From the NCBI GenBank assembly GCA_012800565.1, contig JAAZIZ010000160.1, forward strand, positions 1 to 24,392: a DNA stretch of 24,392 nucleotides, given 5' to 3'. Positions 6,942-14,593 of this stretch are shown here, in pieces. The translations under genes were made by a program, and so were the position numbers. Positions within the stretch are counted from its first letter, which is position 1; every line of letters begins with the position of its first letter. Origin of the DNA: Lentisphaerota bacterium (lineage in GTDB: Bacteria > Verrucomicrobiota > Lentisphaeria > Oligosphaerales > Oligosphaeraceae). A model generated the notes under the pieces. That model ran no database searches. It saw nothing but the letters and a program-made list of their open reading frames with translations, and was not told where the DNA came from.

Positions 6942-8051
6942 CTATGGTGGATTGAGCAGCAGGTAATTGATGCGGCGGATTTCAGCTGAGAGCGGGCCGG
7001 TATGCCAGAATACCTGCCCGTTGAAGTAATACGAATTGCCTATGAAAGTGTTGCTGCGGATGGTTTCCACCAGTGAGCGGCGCAGCAGCAGGAAATCCCG
7101 GTCCCGGGGGTATTCGCCGGTGATGGCCAGAGCTTTTTCGCGCCGGGCCACGCCCGGATCGGCGAAATCATCCGGGAAGCGGCAGGTGCCCTGCCCTCCC
7201 TCAAGTTTCCAGAGCAGCAGCAGTATTTGCGCCTCAATCCAGTCGAGCTGGCGCTTTTGCCGGGCATGGCGGGCTTGGTCATCAGAAAGCCAGCGCCGGT
7301 TGATCTTGCGGGCTTCATGGACCCGGTTCAGCAGGGACTGCAGAGAAATGCTTTTGCTCTGCCAGGTGTCAGCATACTTGCTGCAGTCAAAGAGCTGATA
7401 ATCATATTCCTCCCGGCGGAAAAACAGATAGAACAGCTTCCAGTTGATGTTTTCCGGGTCCTGTTCACATAGCTTTACCAGCGCTCCCTTGGCCTGGCCC
7501 ATGGTTGCAGGCTCGGGCAGGCCGGCCTGCAGGGCGTGAAAATAATCGAAGAGCAGGCATTCGTAATGCCGGTGCTGGTGCGCCTCAATAATCCCATCCA
7601 GATATGGTTGCAAGAGCTGTTCGCAGCGCTGGAAATCCTGCTGGTGCAGAGCTTTGCGGGCCTGCCGCTGGATTGCATACAGCGGGTCCTGGCGGGGCAG
7701 AGCAGTATCTGGTGCCAGGAGATATTCCGGTACTTCCGACAACGGCTTGCGCCCGGGAAAGAAAATATACAAGAGAATGCCGGCAATAAGCAGAAAACCC
7801 AGCAGCAGCAGCAAGGATAATGCAGTGGTCGGCTGGCGCCGGCTCTCCAGCTGTTTAAGCAGCACCGGGGCGACATCAGCCGGCAGAATATCATTCAGAA
7901 CGACGGCAAAAGCCTCATCGCTGCTGTTCAGACAGCGTGTCTGGGGCAGGATAGCCGGCGGCCCCGACCGACTGGCGAGGAGGGAATTTCCGGCCATGAT
8001 CTGTCCTTCGGAGGCTGGTCCGAGCATTTCGTTGTGCTGCTTGTCACTCAC
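6942..8051 (-). CDS. Single-pass membrane protein of unknown function
   Basis: 369 aa, not recognised. Seen: a polar N-terminal part of about 75 residues, one strong transmembrane helix (about 76-98, leucine-rich and ending in YIFFPGRKP), and a C-terminal part of about 270 residues. That part is rich in Leu, Gln, Arg and aromatic residues and looks like packed helices of TPR type (for example KALHQQDFQRCEQLLQPYL). The topology suggests a helical domain facing the periplasm. The start is a GTG preceded by GGAA; an internal Met (residue 9 or 19) could also serve. Co-directional with the DUF1232 gene 45 nt downstream, suggesting a two-gene membrane unit. Confidence 0.7.
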   Translation of the reverse strand: MSDKQHNEMLGPASEGQIMAGNSLLASRSGPPAILPQTRCLNSSDEAFAVVLNDILPADVAPVLLKQLESRRQPTTALSLLLLLGFLLIAGILLYIFFPGRKPLSEVPEYLLAPDTALPRQDPLYAIQRQARKALHQQDFQRCEQLLQPYLDGIIEAHQHRHYECLLFDYFHALQAGLPEPATMGQAKGALVKLCEQDPENINWKLFYLFFRREEYDYQLFDCSKYADTWQSKSISLQSLLNRVHEARKINRRWLSDDQARHARQKRQLDWIEAQILLLLWKLEGGQGTCRFPDDFADPGVARREKALAITGEYPRDRDFLLLRRSLVETIRSNTFIGNSYYFNGQVFWHTGPLSAEIRRINYLLLNPP

Positions 8052-8115
8052 GTTTGTTTCCAGTCACTTTTGCCGGCCTGGGTGCAGATGGCGTGCGGGG
8101 GGAGCGGGAAATTGC

Positions 8116-8145
8116 ATGGGACGTATGGGACGCATGGGACGTATG
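8116..8145 (+). repeat. 9-bp tandem repeat, atgggacgt x3
   Basis: Units atgggacgt (8116-8124), atgggacgc (8125-8133) and atgggacgt (8134-8142), then a degenerate atgactaag and a further tgggaccgg. The GGACG core sits at 9-bp spacing, as in the other arrays of the window. It lies in the 327-bp divergent intergenic region 8052-8378. The rest of that region holds the palindrome at 8276 and AT-rich sequence without a gene. Confidence 0.88.
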
Positions 8146-8275
8146 ACTAAGACAATGGGACCGGTAAGCTAAAATCGCATATTCCATTGTCACATTGTAT
8201 CATTCATATGTCCCATCCATTGTTACTTTTGCCTGATCCATTACCCCTGTCTGGAGCATAATATTAGCAAAAAAT

Positions 8276-8297
8276 GGTTATTGCACTTGCAATAACC
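8276..8297. promoter_or_regulatory. Perfect 22-bp palindrome, likely operator
   Basis: GGTTATTGCA (8276-8285), CT, TGCAATAACC (8288-8297): 10-bp arms with no mismatch and a 2-nt centre, typical of a dimeric regulator site. A possible -35 TTGCAA (8287-8292) lies inside the right arm, with TAATTT (8309-8314) 16 nt later as a weak -10, about 65 nt before the lipoprotein start. A bound repressor would then block this promoter. The regulator is not identified. Confidence 0.6.
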
Positions 8298-8378
8298 TAA
8301 AGCAGCATTAATTTTAAGCGGTGTGCAGCCGGATGACTGCATATTGACCTGTCTGAAAATTTTAACCAAGGAGAAAAC

Positions 8379-8774
8379 ATGAAAAAATTCGCAACCGTAA
8401 TCATCACTGTCATCACCCTGCTGGCCATGGGCTGCGCCAGTGTCCAAGTCGCCGAAAAAAGCCTCCTGAACGGACAGAAGCTCGCCGATGGTGAGCCGAT
8501 CGCCCATATCAATGCTCAGAACTGGGGATTTTATTTTCTGAAATGGCCGCTGCTGACCGGATCAGTGGACAACCCCGGAACCATTTCTTTCTTCTCGGAA
8601 GACTCTGTGAATGTCCCCCAGACCGTCAGACTGCTGACCCAGACCGCAAAGGACCTCAAGGCCACTTCGGTGACTGATATCCAGTCCACCCGCAGCTCGG
8701 TGATGCTCCCAATCCCGATCCCGTTCCTGTTCTACATGCAGTCAACCAACGTTTCCGGCAATGCCAACAAATAA
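8379..8774 (+). CDS. Small lipoprotein of unknown function
   Basis: 131 aa with a lipoprotein signal: MKKFATVIITVITLLAMGC, with the modified Cys at residue 19 of a LAMGC lipobox. The mature part includes LLNGQKL, HINAQNWGFYFLKWPLLTGS, NPGTISFF and a proline-rich PIPIPFLFYMQS near the end. I recall a widespread family of small lipoproteins with the same NWGxY and IPLLTGS blocks in Bacteroidota and PVC genomes, with no known function. Since the residue after the Cys is Ala, not Asp, export to the outer membrane is likely. A strong ribosome site AAGGAG lies 5 nt before the ATG. It is monocistronic, with a palindrome upstream and a terminator downstream. Confidence 0.85.
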   Translation: MKKFATVIITVITLLAMGCASVQVAEKSLLNGQKLADGEPIAHINAQNWGFYFLKWPLLTGSVDNPGTISFFSEDSVNVPQTVRLLTQTAKDLKATSVTDIQSTRSSVMLPIPIPFLFYMQSTNVSGNANK

Positions 8775-8799
8775 GTTGGGCTGAATTTTTCTTCCATCC

Positions 8800-8843
8800 G
8801 GCCGCAGGCGAACAAAGATGATTCGTCTGCGGCCGTGTTTTTT
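8800..8843 (+). terminator. Rho-independent terminator after the lipoprotein gene
   Basis: A 13-bp stem, GGCCGCAGGCGAA (8800-8812) with TTCGTCTGCGGCC (8822-8834), including one G-U pair. The loop is 9 nt and a six-T run starts at 8838 after GTG. Plus-strand orientation. Confidence 0.88.
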
Positions 8844-8896
8844 ATGTCCAAGGCACTTCGCGCAGCCTTCGCAGAGCCGCACGATCCGGCAGAGCA

Positions 8897-10141
8897 TCAC
8901 CCCTCCGGCACTGCGGGGGCAGTTGTTGCCGGTGGTGGTATTGGTGCTGTGGGAGGTGGCGGGGCGACAAAGTTGTCTGCGAGTTCCAGAATGACCACTT
9001 TGCTTTCGAGTTCGTAGTTGCGCTTCTCCAGCATCAGGACCAATGCGATCTCTTGCCCGTTAGGATGCCAGGCGTTCATTCCCACCACCGCCCGGCGCCC
9101 GGCGAATTCTTTGGTGTTGCGGAAATTGAAGCCTGTGAGCCGGCACTTGTCAGTGCCATCCTGGTTTGCCAGCCAGAGCTCGGTGCGCAGGTATTTTTCC
9201 CACAGGCGCCCGCCGATTCCGAGATTGGTCAGCAGCATGCCGTCACTGCTGCTCCAGGTGATTTTCCTGCCTTTGGGTGAGAAAGCCGCATGACGGTTCC
9301 AGGCACTGTGGGTGTTGGTGATTGCCTGGGGCGGGTTGTTGGCGGGGATGTTCATGGTATAGATATTCATCGTAAACCATGGCTGCCGGTTATCCATCGC
9401 AGCCGCAAACAGCACGCTTTTGCCGTCCGGCGAAAAGCCGTAGGTCTCATAAAAATCTTTCCCTTCGCCGGGAGTGTAGTGCTCAATATTCTCCAGCTTC
9501 CAGCGGCCATGCTTGAAGACCAGGTCTCCCAGGCACATCGCGCGCCTGCCCATGGCGGAATTAAGGCGCGAGTTGCCCAGCACCTGGGTCCAGAAAATCT
9601 GCCGGCCATCACGGGAGAAAGACGGAAAGAGCACCCCGCGGGGATTGCTTTGCGACAGACCGGTGTTGTTCAGCTGGGTAAATTTCCCCCGTTCATCAAG
9701 CAGCCAGAGGTTGTTGTGCAGACCATAACCGGACTGGGCCCGGACGGTCTCCTTGCTGCGCCCGGCCTGAGCGCAGAAAACCAGCATCTTTTCGCTGGGG
9801 GCCCAGCTCGGATTGTTGCAATGGCCCCAACCAAGATTCTGCCTCCGGAAATCAGGGGTGGTGCTGATTTCCTGGGCGCTGTTCTGCTCCAGGTCCAGCA
9901 GCTGGATGCTGGAATATGATCCGTTATACTTGTCCACCAGGAGCTTCCGGCCATCAGCACTCCAGCAGAGGCTCAGCACATCCTGCCCCAGGGCTCCCAG
10001 ATCGCGCAGCGACCGGATCATCAGCCTGTTGCTGCCTAAGTCCTCAAGGTCCTGGGCCGAAGCAGAAGCGCAAAACATGGTCAGCATGGCAAGGCCGGCA
10101 GCTGCCAGCTGCCAGCGGAATAAACTATGCAGTGTTGTCAT
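8897..10141 (-). CDS. Secreted TolB-like beta-propeller protein
   Basis: 414 aa. Signal peptide MTTLHSLFRWQLAAAGLAMLTMFCASASA, cleaved before QDLED. The mature part has repeated PD40/TolB-type blades: LCWSADGRKLLV, PSWAPSEKMLVF, PSFSRDGRQIFW, YGFSPDGKSVLF, AAFSPKGRKITW and NAWHPNGQEIAL, that is, six copies of the aromatic-S-x-D/N-G-x-x-hydrophobic pattern, enough for a six-bladed propeller. The C-terminus is a proline-rich tail (APPPPTAPIPPP). It is probably a periplasmic binding or scaffold protein. It is not classical TolB, since it lacks the usual N-terminal domain and Pal/Tol genes nearby. ATG 10141 is chosen over an upstream start at 10207 because AGGAGG lies 5 nt before it and the signal peptide then begins at residue 1. 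It follows prfC by 76 nt. Confidence 0.83.
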   Translation of the reverse strand: MTTLHSLFRWQLAAAGLAMLTMFCASASAQDLEDLGSNRLMIRSLRDLGALGQDVLSLCWSADGRKLLVDKYNGSYSSIQLLDLEQNSAQEISTTPDFRRQNLGWGHCNNPSWAPSEKMLVFCAQAGRSKETVRAQSGYGLHNNLWLLDERGKFTQLNNTGLSQSNPRGVLFPSFSRDGRQIFWTQVLGNSRLNSAMGRRAMCLGDLVFKHGRWKLENIEHYTPGEGKDFYETYGFSPDGKSVLFAAAMDNRQPWFTMNIYTMNIPANNPPQAITNTHSAWNRHAAFSPKGRKITWSSSDGMLLTNLGIGGRLWEKYLRTELWLANQDGTDKCRLTGFNFRNTKEFAGRRAVVGMNAWHPNGQEIALVLMLEKRNYELESKVVILELADNFVAPPPPTAPIPPPATTAPAVPEG

Positions 10142-10217
10142 AATGACCTCCTGTGCGGTTGGTAACGCCGGGGGCTGTCGCCGGACTGATTGCGGCAGAC
10201 CCGACACCGGGTGAATG

Positions 10218-11828
10218 TTAAATGGTCTCGCCCTGCAAAGAGGAGTACTTCAGCAGGTGAAAGCCGGGATTCTTTTCGCAGAAGTAGTTCACTGACCATT
10301 CATCCGGAAACAGCAGCACATAGACCTCGTCGCTGTCCTGGGCCAGACGCACATTGCTGCCCAGATAGACGTCTTGCAGTGAGGCAGGATCAAAATCCGG
10401 GGACAGCCAGCGTACCTGGGTGAAAGGCGCCGCCTCCAGCCGGACGTTGGCGGCGTATTCGGTCTCCAGGCGGTGCTGCACGACTTCGAACTGCAACTGC
10501 CCGACGGCACCCAGCAACGCAGTCTTCTGCTGCGAATTATGCAGGTAGAAGACTTGAATCACGCCTTCGTTGAGAAGCTGCTCCAGGCCTTCCCGGAACT
10601 GCTTGTACTTGGAAGGCGAGCAGTTGTGCAGATAGGCGAAGACTTCCGGCGGAAAGCGGGGAATCTCGTTGTAAACCAGCTGCGGAATGTTGGTCAGGGT
10701 GTCACCGATGCGAAAATTCCCATGGCTGACCAAGCCCACAATATCGCCGGGGTAGGCTTCCTCTACGGATTCGCGCTCCTGCCCGAACAGGCGCTGTGGG
10801 TAAGAAAGGCGCAACGGGCGTCCGCCGCCGCGCGGATTAGGCACTGTCATGTCCTTGCGGAAAACTCCGGAGCAGACCCGCAGGAACGACAGGCTGTCCC
10901 GGTGATTGGGGTCCATATTGGCCTGAATCTTGAACACGAAGCCTGAGAACTCTTCGCGTTCCGGCTGAATCAGTCCCAGGCTGGATTTTCGCGCTTGCGG
11001 GGGTATGGCATGTTCGACAAAGTAATTCAGCAAAAGTTGCACCCCGAAGTTGTTGATGCCGCTGCCGAAAAACACCGGTGTCAATGCTCCCTGCCGGATT
11101 TTTTCATGATCAAAAGTCTCTCCGGCCAGGGACAGCAGTTCGATCTGGGCCAACCATTCCTGATACAGGTCGGGATGCATCAATTCGCTGATGCGCGGGT
11201 CCGTCGCGCCGGTGATTTGCTCTGCTGCCCGGGCACTGCCTTTGCCGCGGTTCGAAAACAGGTGCAATTCCTTTGCCAAACGGTCATAGACGCCTTGGAA
11301 ATCGGGCCCGTCACCCAGCGGCCAGGTCACCGGGAAACCGCCGATGCCCAGCACGCTTTCCAGTTCATCCAGCAGCTCCAGGGGATTTTTGGCCGGCCGG
11401 TCCAGCTTGTTCATGAAAGTGAAGATGGGGATATTGCGCAAACGGCAGATTTCAAACAGCTTGCGCGTACGCTCCTCAATTCCCTTGGCCGCATCAATGA
11501 CCATTATCACGCTGTCCACCGCGGTCAGAACACGGTAGGTATCTTCCGAAAAATCACGGTGCCCGGGGGTGTCCAGCAGATTTATGCAATAGTCACGGTA
11601 GGTGAACTGCAGCACGGTGGACGAAATTGAGATGCCACGCTCCCGCTCAATATCCATCCAATCAGAGGTGGTGTTGCGCTGATTTTTCTTGGCCCGGACC
11701 GAGCCGGCCAGTTGCAGTGCCCCGCCGTACAACAGCAGTTTTTCCGTCAAGGTGGTTTTACCTGCGTCGGGATGTGAGATGATGGCAAAGGTCCGGCGGC
11801 GCGCGATTTTCTCAGTTAGTTCGGTCAT
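10218..11828 (-). CDS. prfC: Peptide chain release factor 3
   Basis: RF3 is a translational GTPase that removes RF1/RF2 from the ribosome after peptide release. Seen in 536 aa: G1 HPDAGKTT (19-26), switch region around GISISS (65-70), G3 DTPGH (86-90) followed by RDFSEDTYR, and G4 NKLD (140-143). KSSLGLIQPEREEFSGFVFKIQANMD begins domain II, and domain III has QLQFEVVQHRLETEY near residue 440. The RDFSEDTYR and FTFMNKLDR signatures separate RF3 from EF-G. Length matches the family (E. coli 529 aa). The ATG lies 4 nt after the stop of the coiled-coil gene, so the two are very likely co-transcribed. Confidence 0.97.
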   Translation of the reverse strand: MTELTEKIARRRTFAIISHPDAGKTTLTEKLLLYGGALQLAGSVRAKKNQRNTTSDWMDIERERGISISSTVLQFTYRDYCINLLDTPGHRDFSEDTYRVLTAVDSVIMVIDAAKGIEERTRKLFEICRLRNIPIFTFMNKLDRPAKNPLELLDELESVLGIGGFPVTWPLGDGPDFQGVYDRLAKELHLFSNRGKGSARAAEQITGATDPRISELMHPDLYQEWLAQIELLSLAGETFDHEKIRQGALTPVFFGSGINNFGVQLLLNYFVEHAIPPQARKSSLGLIQPEREEFSGFVFKIQANMDPNHRDSLSFLRVCSGVFRKDMTVPNPRGGGRPLRLSYPQRLFGQERESVEEAYPGDIVGLVSHGNFRIGDTLTNIPQLVYNEIPRFPPEVFAYLHNCSPSKYKQFREGLEQLLNEGVIQVFYLHNSQQKTALLGAVGQLQFEVVQHRLETEYAANVRLEAAPFTQVRWLSPDFDPASLQDVYLGSNVRLAQDSDEVYVLLFPDEWSVNYFCEKNPGFHLLKYSSLQGETI

Positions 11829-11832
11829 AAAG

Positions 11833-12477
11833 TTATGGTTCTTCCGCGTCCCCGTCCAGCCCGGTCAAGACCCGGAAACGCTCAAGCAGGATCATGGCAC
11901 GGTTGGCGGAGCGTTCCTGAAAACGCTGTTTGAGCATTTTCATTTCCGTTTCCAGGCGGTTGATTTCGATTTGCTGATGTTGTTGCGATTCTTCAAAACT
12001 TTGCTCCAGGAGTTTCCGCAATTCCTGCTTGCGCAGCTGCAGTTCCCAGTACAGCTCTGGCTCCTCAGTAGCTTCCTTGCCGGCAAATTTATCGGCTAAA
12101 AGCTGTATTTCCCGGCTTAAAATCCGGATGCGGCTCTCCATTTTTTGCACTTTCAGCAGGCGTTGATATTCCTGGGGGTTGACCTCCTTGACTCGTTCGA
12201 TGGACAGGTATTTGTCAATCATCCGCTGCAGGAACTGCAACGCTTCGGTGGGATGTTCCAGGCAGAAACGGTCCCATTCCTTGAGCAGATCAGGGGCGTA
12301 TTCGAGATAGAACTGCTGTACTGCCTCGGGGGTGATCTCAGGGTCCTTCTGGATGATCTGCTGCCAGGCTTCCTGCTGCAGAGCCGACACAGTTTCAATT
12401 TCCGGCTCAGCCTGGAGCAGCAGGCAGGAGAGCAGCAGGGTCAGACCCGGCAAAAGGAGGTGGCGTTGAGTGCTCAT
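11833..12477 (-). CDS. Exported coiled-coil protein of unknown function
   Basis: 214 aa. Signal peptide MSTQRHLLLPGLTLLLSCLLLQA, then a mature part that is almost entirely charged helix. Long heptad-like stretches rich in Glu, Gln, Lys and Leu run from about residue 95 to 200 (for example ELQLRKQELRKLLEQSFEES and RLETEMKMLKQRFQERS), predicting a coiled coil. No known domain is recognised. It could be a periplasmic structural or chaperone-like protein. ATG 12477 is preferred over a start at 12534 because AAGGA lies 6 nt upstream and the signal peptide begins there. Translation stops 4 nt before prfC. Its 5' side adjoins the isomerase scar. Confidence 0.75.
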   Translation of the reverse strand: MSTQRHLLLPGLTLLLSCLLLQAEPEIETVSALQQEAWQQIIQKDPEITPEAVQQFYLEYAPDLLKEWDRFCLEHPTEALQFLQRMIDKYLSIERVKEVNPQEYQRLLKVQKMESRIRILSREIQLLADKFAGKEATEEPELYWELQLRKQELRKLLEQSFEESQQHQQIEINRLETEMKMLKQRFQERSANRAMILLERFRVLTGLDGDAEEP

Positions 12478-12561
12478 AATTATCCTTGGTGGAGGTGCTG
12501 ACCGATGCATCCGCCGACGGCCAGCAGCCTGCAATTTGAGTCCCGGACTGGTGATTCCAGT

Positions 12562-12714
12562 TCAGGCCATCTTGCTTGTGATGAATTCATAGCTGATGCG
12601 GGCGCTTGCCAAAGAACCGATGTCACGGCTTCCAGCACGGCGTCGAAATCCAGCACGCCCTTGCCCAGCAAGGCCAACCGAATAGAGTTGAACCGCCAGA
12701 TTGCAGTCAGCCAT
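12562..12714 (-). pseudogene. Scar of a sugar phosphate isomerase/epimerase-type TIM-barrel gene
   Basis: ATG at 12714 opens a 50-codon frame starting MADCNLAVQLYSV, the typical first strand of xylose-isomerase-like TIM-barrel proteins (AVQLYSV). Immediately after this, the second frame reads LLGKGVLDFDAVLEAVTSV, which resembles the C-terminal LGxGxxDFxAVLxAL segment of the same family. The first frame then ends LASARISYEFITSKMA, similar to the family's last helix. A normal gene is about 250-300 codons, so nearly all the barrel is missing and at least two frame shifts remain. The scar begins 20 nt after the stop of the alpha/beta hydrolase gene, which suggests they once formed one catabolic operon. 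The call rests on remembered family patterns. Confidence 0.6.
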
Positions 12715-12734
12715 GGTTTCCCTTAGCGGTAGAG

Positions 12735-14552
12735 TTACGGCACCGGGTCGAGGTTCACGATGGCGCCGCCGGCTGCCGACAAGAGCTCGGGTATGTCAGC
12801 ACAATTCAATATGCCGGGGATCAGATAGGCCAGGGTGAACAGCTTGGTTTTCTCCGGGCTGTAGGACAGCGACTGCGGAGCCTGTTCCAGATACAAATCA
12901 ACCGGCCCATCCTGCAGGGCAGCAAACAGCAGCGCCGCAACCGCGGTATCACGGTATCCGCCCGCGGCGATCGCGGCTCCGGGATACAACTGCTGCACAG
13001 CCCATTCCGCCAGGCGGTAGTTCTCCACCCATTTGCCTTGCTGGGTCTGACCCAGCCATAACAAGGCCCGGGCGTAATTGCGGTTCTCAGACTCGGCTCT
13101 GTTCCTCAGATCATTTTCGCCGCAGGCAAAGACATCCAGAATCGCCAGACCCAGGCCAGCCGCTGACACCGCATCCAGTATCTTGCTGCCTTCCAGCTCC
13201 TGTTTGCCATTCGGAGCGGAGAGCAGTACCCAGCCCTTCCCGGGCTGCGGAGGACGCAGCAGCAACGGCAGCAAGGTACCGTCAGCGGCGCTCAGGGTAA
13301 AGCGGCGCCAGCATCCGGTCGAGGGCAATTCCTGCAGACAGGGAGAGTGCAACGGGGACAGATGCAGCAGCTCGCTCAGGCGCTCCCGGCTGAAACGCCG
13401 CGTTGGCGCGACCTCGGCCTGGCGCCGGCGGCAGTACTCGGCGATAGTGCAGACCTTGGCCGGGCGCTGACCTTTGGGGAAAACCATCAGGTCTTCTTCC
13501 GGCAGAGTCTGATATTTCGGCAATGAGGTGACAGGCCTGCCCAGGCCCTGCCCCTTGAGGTGCAGATTGAACCAGCCCAGCATAGCTTCCTGGATTTCCG
13601 GCCAGTAGCCATGCGTTTGGTTGGAAATAAAGCAGCTGAGATTGTCCGCTGCATCCAGGGCCCGGTAGACTTTCCTGGCTTCCGCCAGGCTGCGCAGCAT
13701 CTGCGCCGGCGCGAAAGCCGGATTGCTGTCCTGCATGGCATTGCAGGGCATCAGCGCCCGCGGTGCGACCAAAGCCAGAACGCCGCCTTCTTCAGTGAAA
13801 GTCAGTCCGTTGGGCAGCAGCTCGCAGATGCAGTTGGAGCACATCACATAGGACTCAAAGCTGCCCACGCTGACCACCGGCACTGCAGCTTTGATCCGGG
13901 TGTCCATCGCCGCAACCCACATAGTCTGGTTGCCGCCGCCGCTGGCACCGGTAGCGCCAATGCGCTGGGCATCGACATAAGGCAGTGAGCAGAGCAGATC
14001 GATGCCGCGCATATTGTCCACGACTTGTGCGCCCATCAGGCTTTCTCCGAACTGGAGCAGATTGCCGCCCAGAGTATGGCCGTGATATTCGAATTCACCG
14101 TGGATGCTGCAGCGCTCGCCGGAACCGAAGGCGTCAACGCAGAGACAGACATACCCGCTCAGGGCCAGCAGATGACCGCGCTGCTGCACCCGTGCCGCCA
14201 GGCGCCCCTGGCTCCAATGGCCGTGCATGTTTAGCACCGCCGGGAAAGGGCCCTCACCATCAGGGATATAGAGGTTGCCGGTGACATAGAAATCCTTGCG
14301 GCTCTGGTAGCAGAGTTTCTGAATCCGGTAGCCGGGGCAGCGGATTTCACCGGTGACCTGCACGTCCAGCGGCAGAGTATGATCGACCCGGCAGCCCAGC
14401 TGAGCCCAGATTTTGGCCCGTAATGCTTCTGCATCCCAGTCCGCAGCCGTTTCCGGCAAGACATTCTTCCGGAATGCGGCCGCGGCCTGCTGCCGCAGCA
14501 GCTGATCATAATAGAGTGTCAATCCCTCTTGCCAGACTGATGGTAATTGCAT
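12735..14552 (-). CDS. Alpha/beta hydrolase, acetylxylan-esterase-like, with a second hydrolase-like half
   Basis: 605 aa, no signal peptide, so cytoplasmic. N-terminal half: oxyanion region NMHGHW (108-113), nucleophile elbow GATGASGGGNQT with Ser204, candidate acid Asp275 in CNAMQDSNP, and His314 in QTHGYWPEI, giving a complete triad. This layout fits the CE7/Abhydrolase_7 type esterases of polysaccharide degraders. The C-terminal half (about 400-605) again looks like an alpha/beta fold (GWVLLSAPNGKQELEGS, LGLAILDVFACGEND, AAIAAGGYRDTAVAALL). Its elbow reads GGYRD, with no Ser, so it is probably non-catalytic. The substrate is likely an acylated sugar or oligosaccharide. AGGG precedes the ATG. 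nadE lies 41 nt upstream. Confidence 0.75.
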   Translation of the reverse strand: MQLPSVWQEGLTLYYDQLLRQQAAAAFRKNVLPETAADWDAEALRAKIWAQLGCRVDHTLPLDVQVTGEIRCPGYRIQKLCYQSRKDFYVTGNLYIPDGEGPFPAVLNMHGHWSQGRLAARVQQRGHLLALSGYVCLCVDAFGSGERCSIHGEFEYHGHTLGGNLLQFGESLMGAQVVDNMRGIDLLCSLPYVDAQRIGATGASGGGNQTMWVAAMDTRIKAAVPVVSVGSFESYVMCSNCICELLPNGLTFTEEGGVLALVAPRALMPCNAMQDSNPAFAPAQMLRSLAEARKVYRALDAADNLSCFISNQTHGYWPEIQEAMLGWFNLHLKGQGLGRPVTSLPKYQTLPEEDLMVFPKGQRPAKVCTIAEYCRRRQAEVAPTRRFSRERLSELLHLSPLHSPCLQELPSTGCWRRFTLSAADGTLLPLLLRPPQPGKGWVLLSAPNGKQELEGSKILDAVSAAGLGLAILDVFACGENDLRNRAESENRNYARALLWLGQTQQGKWVENYRLAEWAVQQLYPGAAIAAGGYRDTAVAALLFAALQDGPVDLYLEQAPQSLSYSPEKTKLFTLAYLIPGILNCADIPELLSAAGGAIVNLDPVP

Positions 14553-14593
14553 ACTAATCCCTTTTTTACTGCTGTTCGTGTTCTCTTAGAATA

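Noticed and set aside
12606..13061. 151-codon plus-strand frame across the isomerase scar and the end of the esterase gene
   Set aside because: No motif or ribosome site, and it runs antisense to the C-terminal domain of the esterase-like protein.
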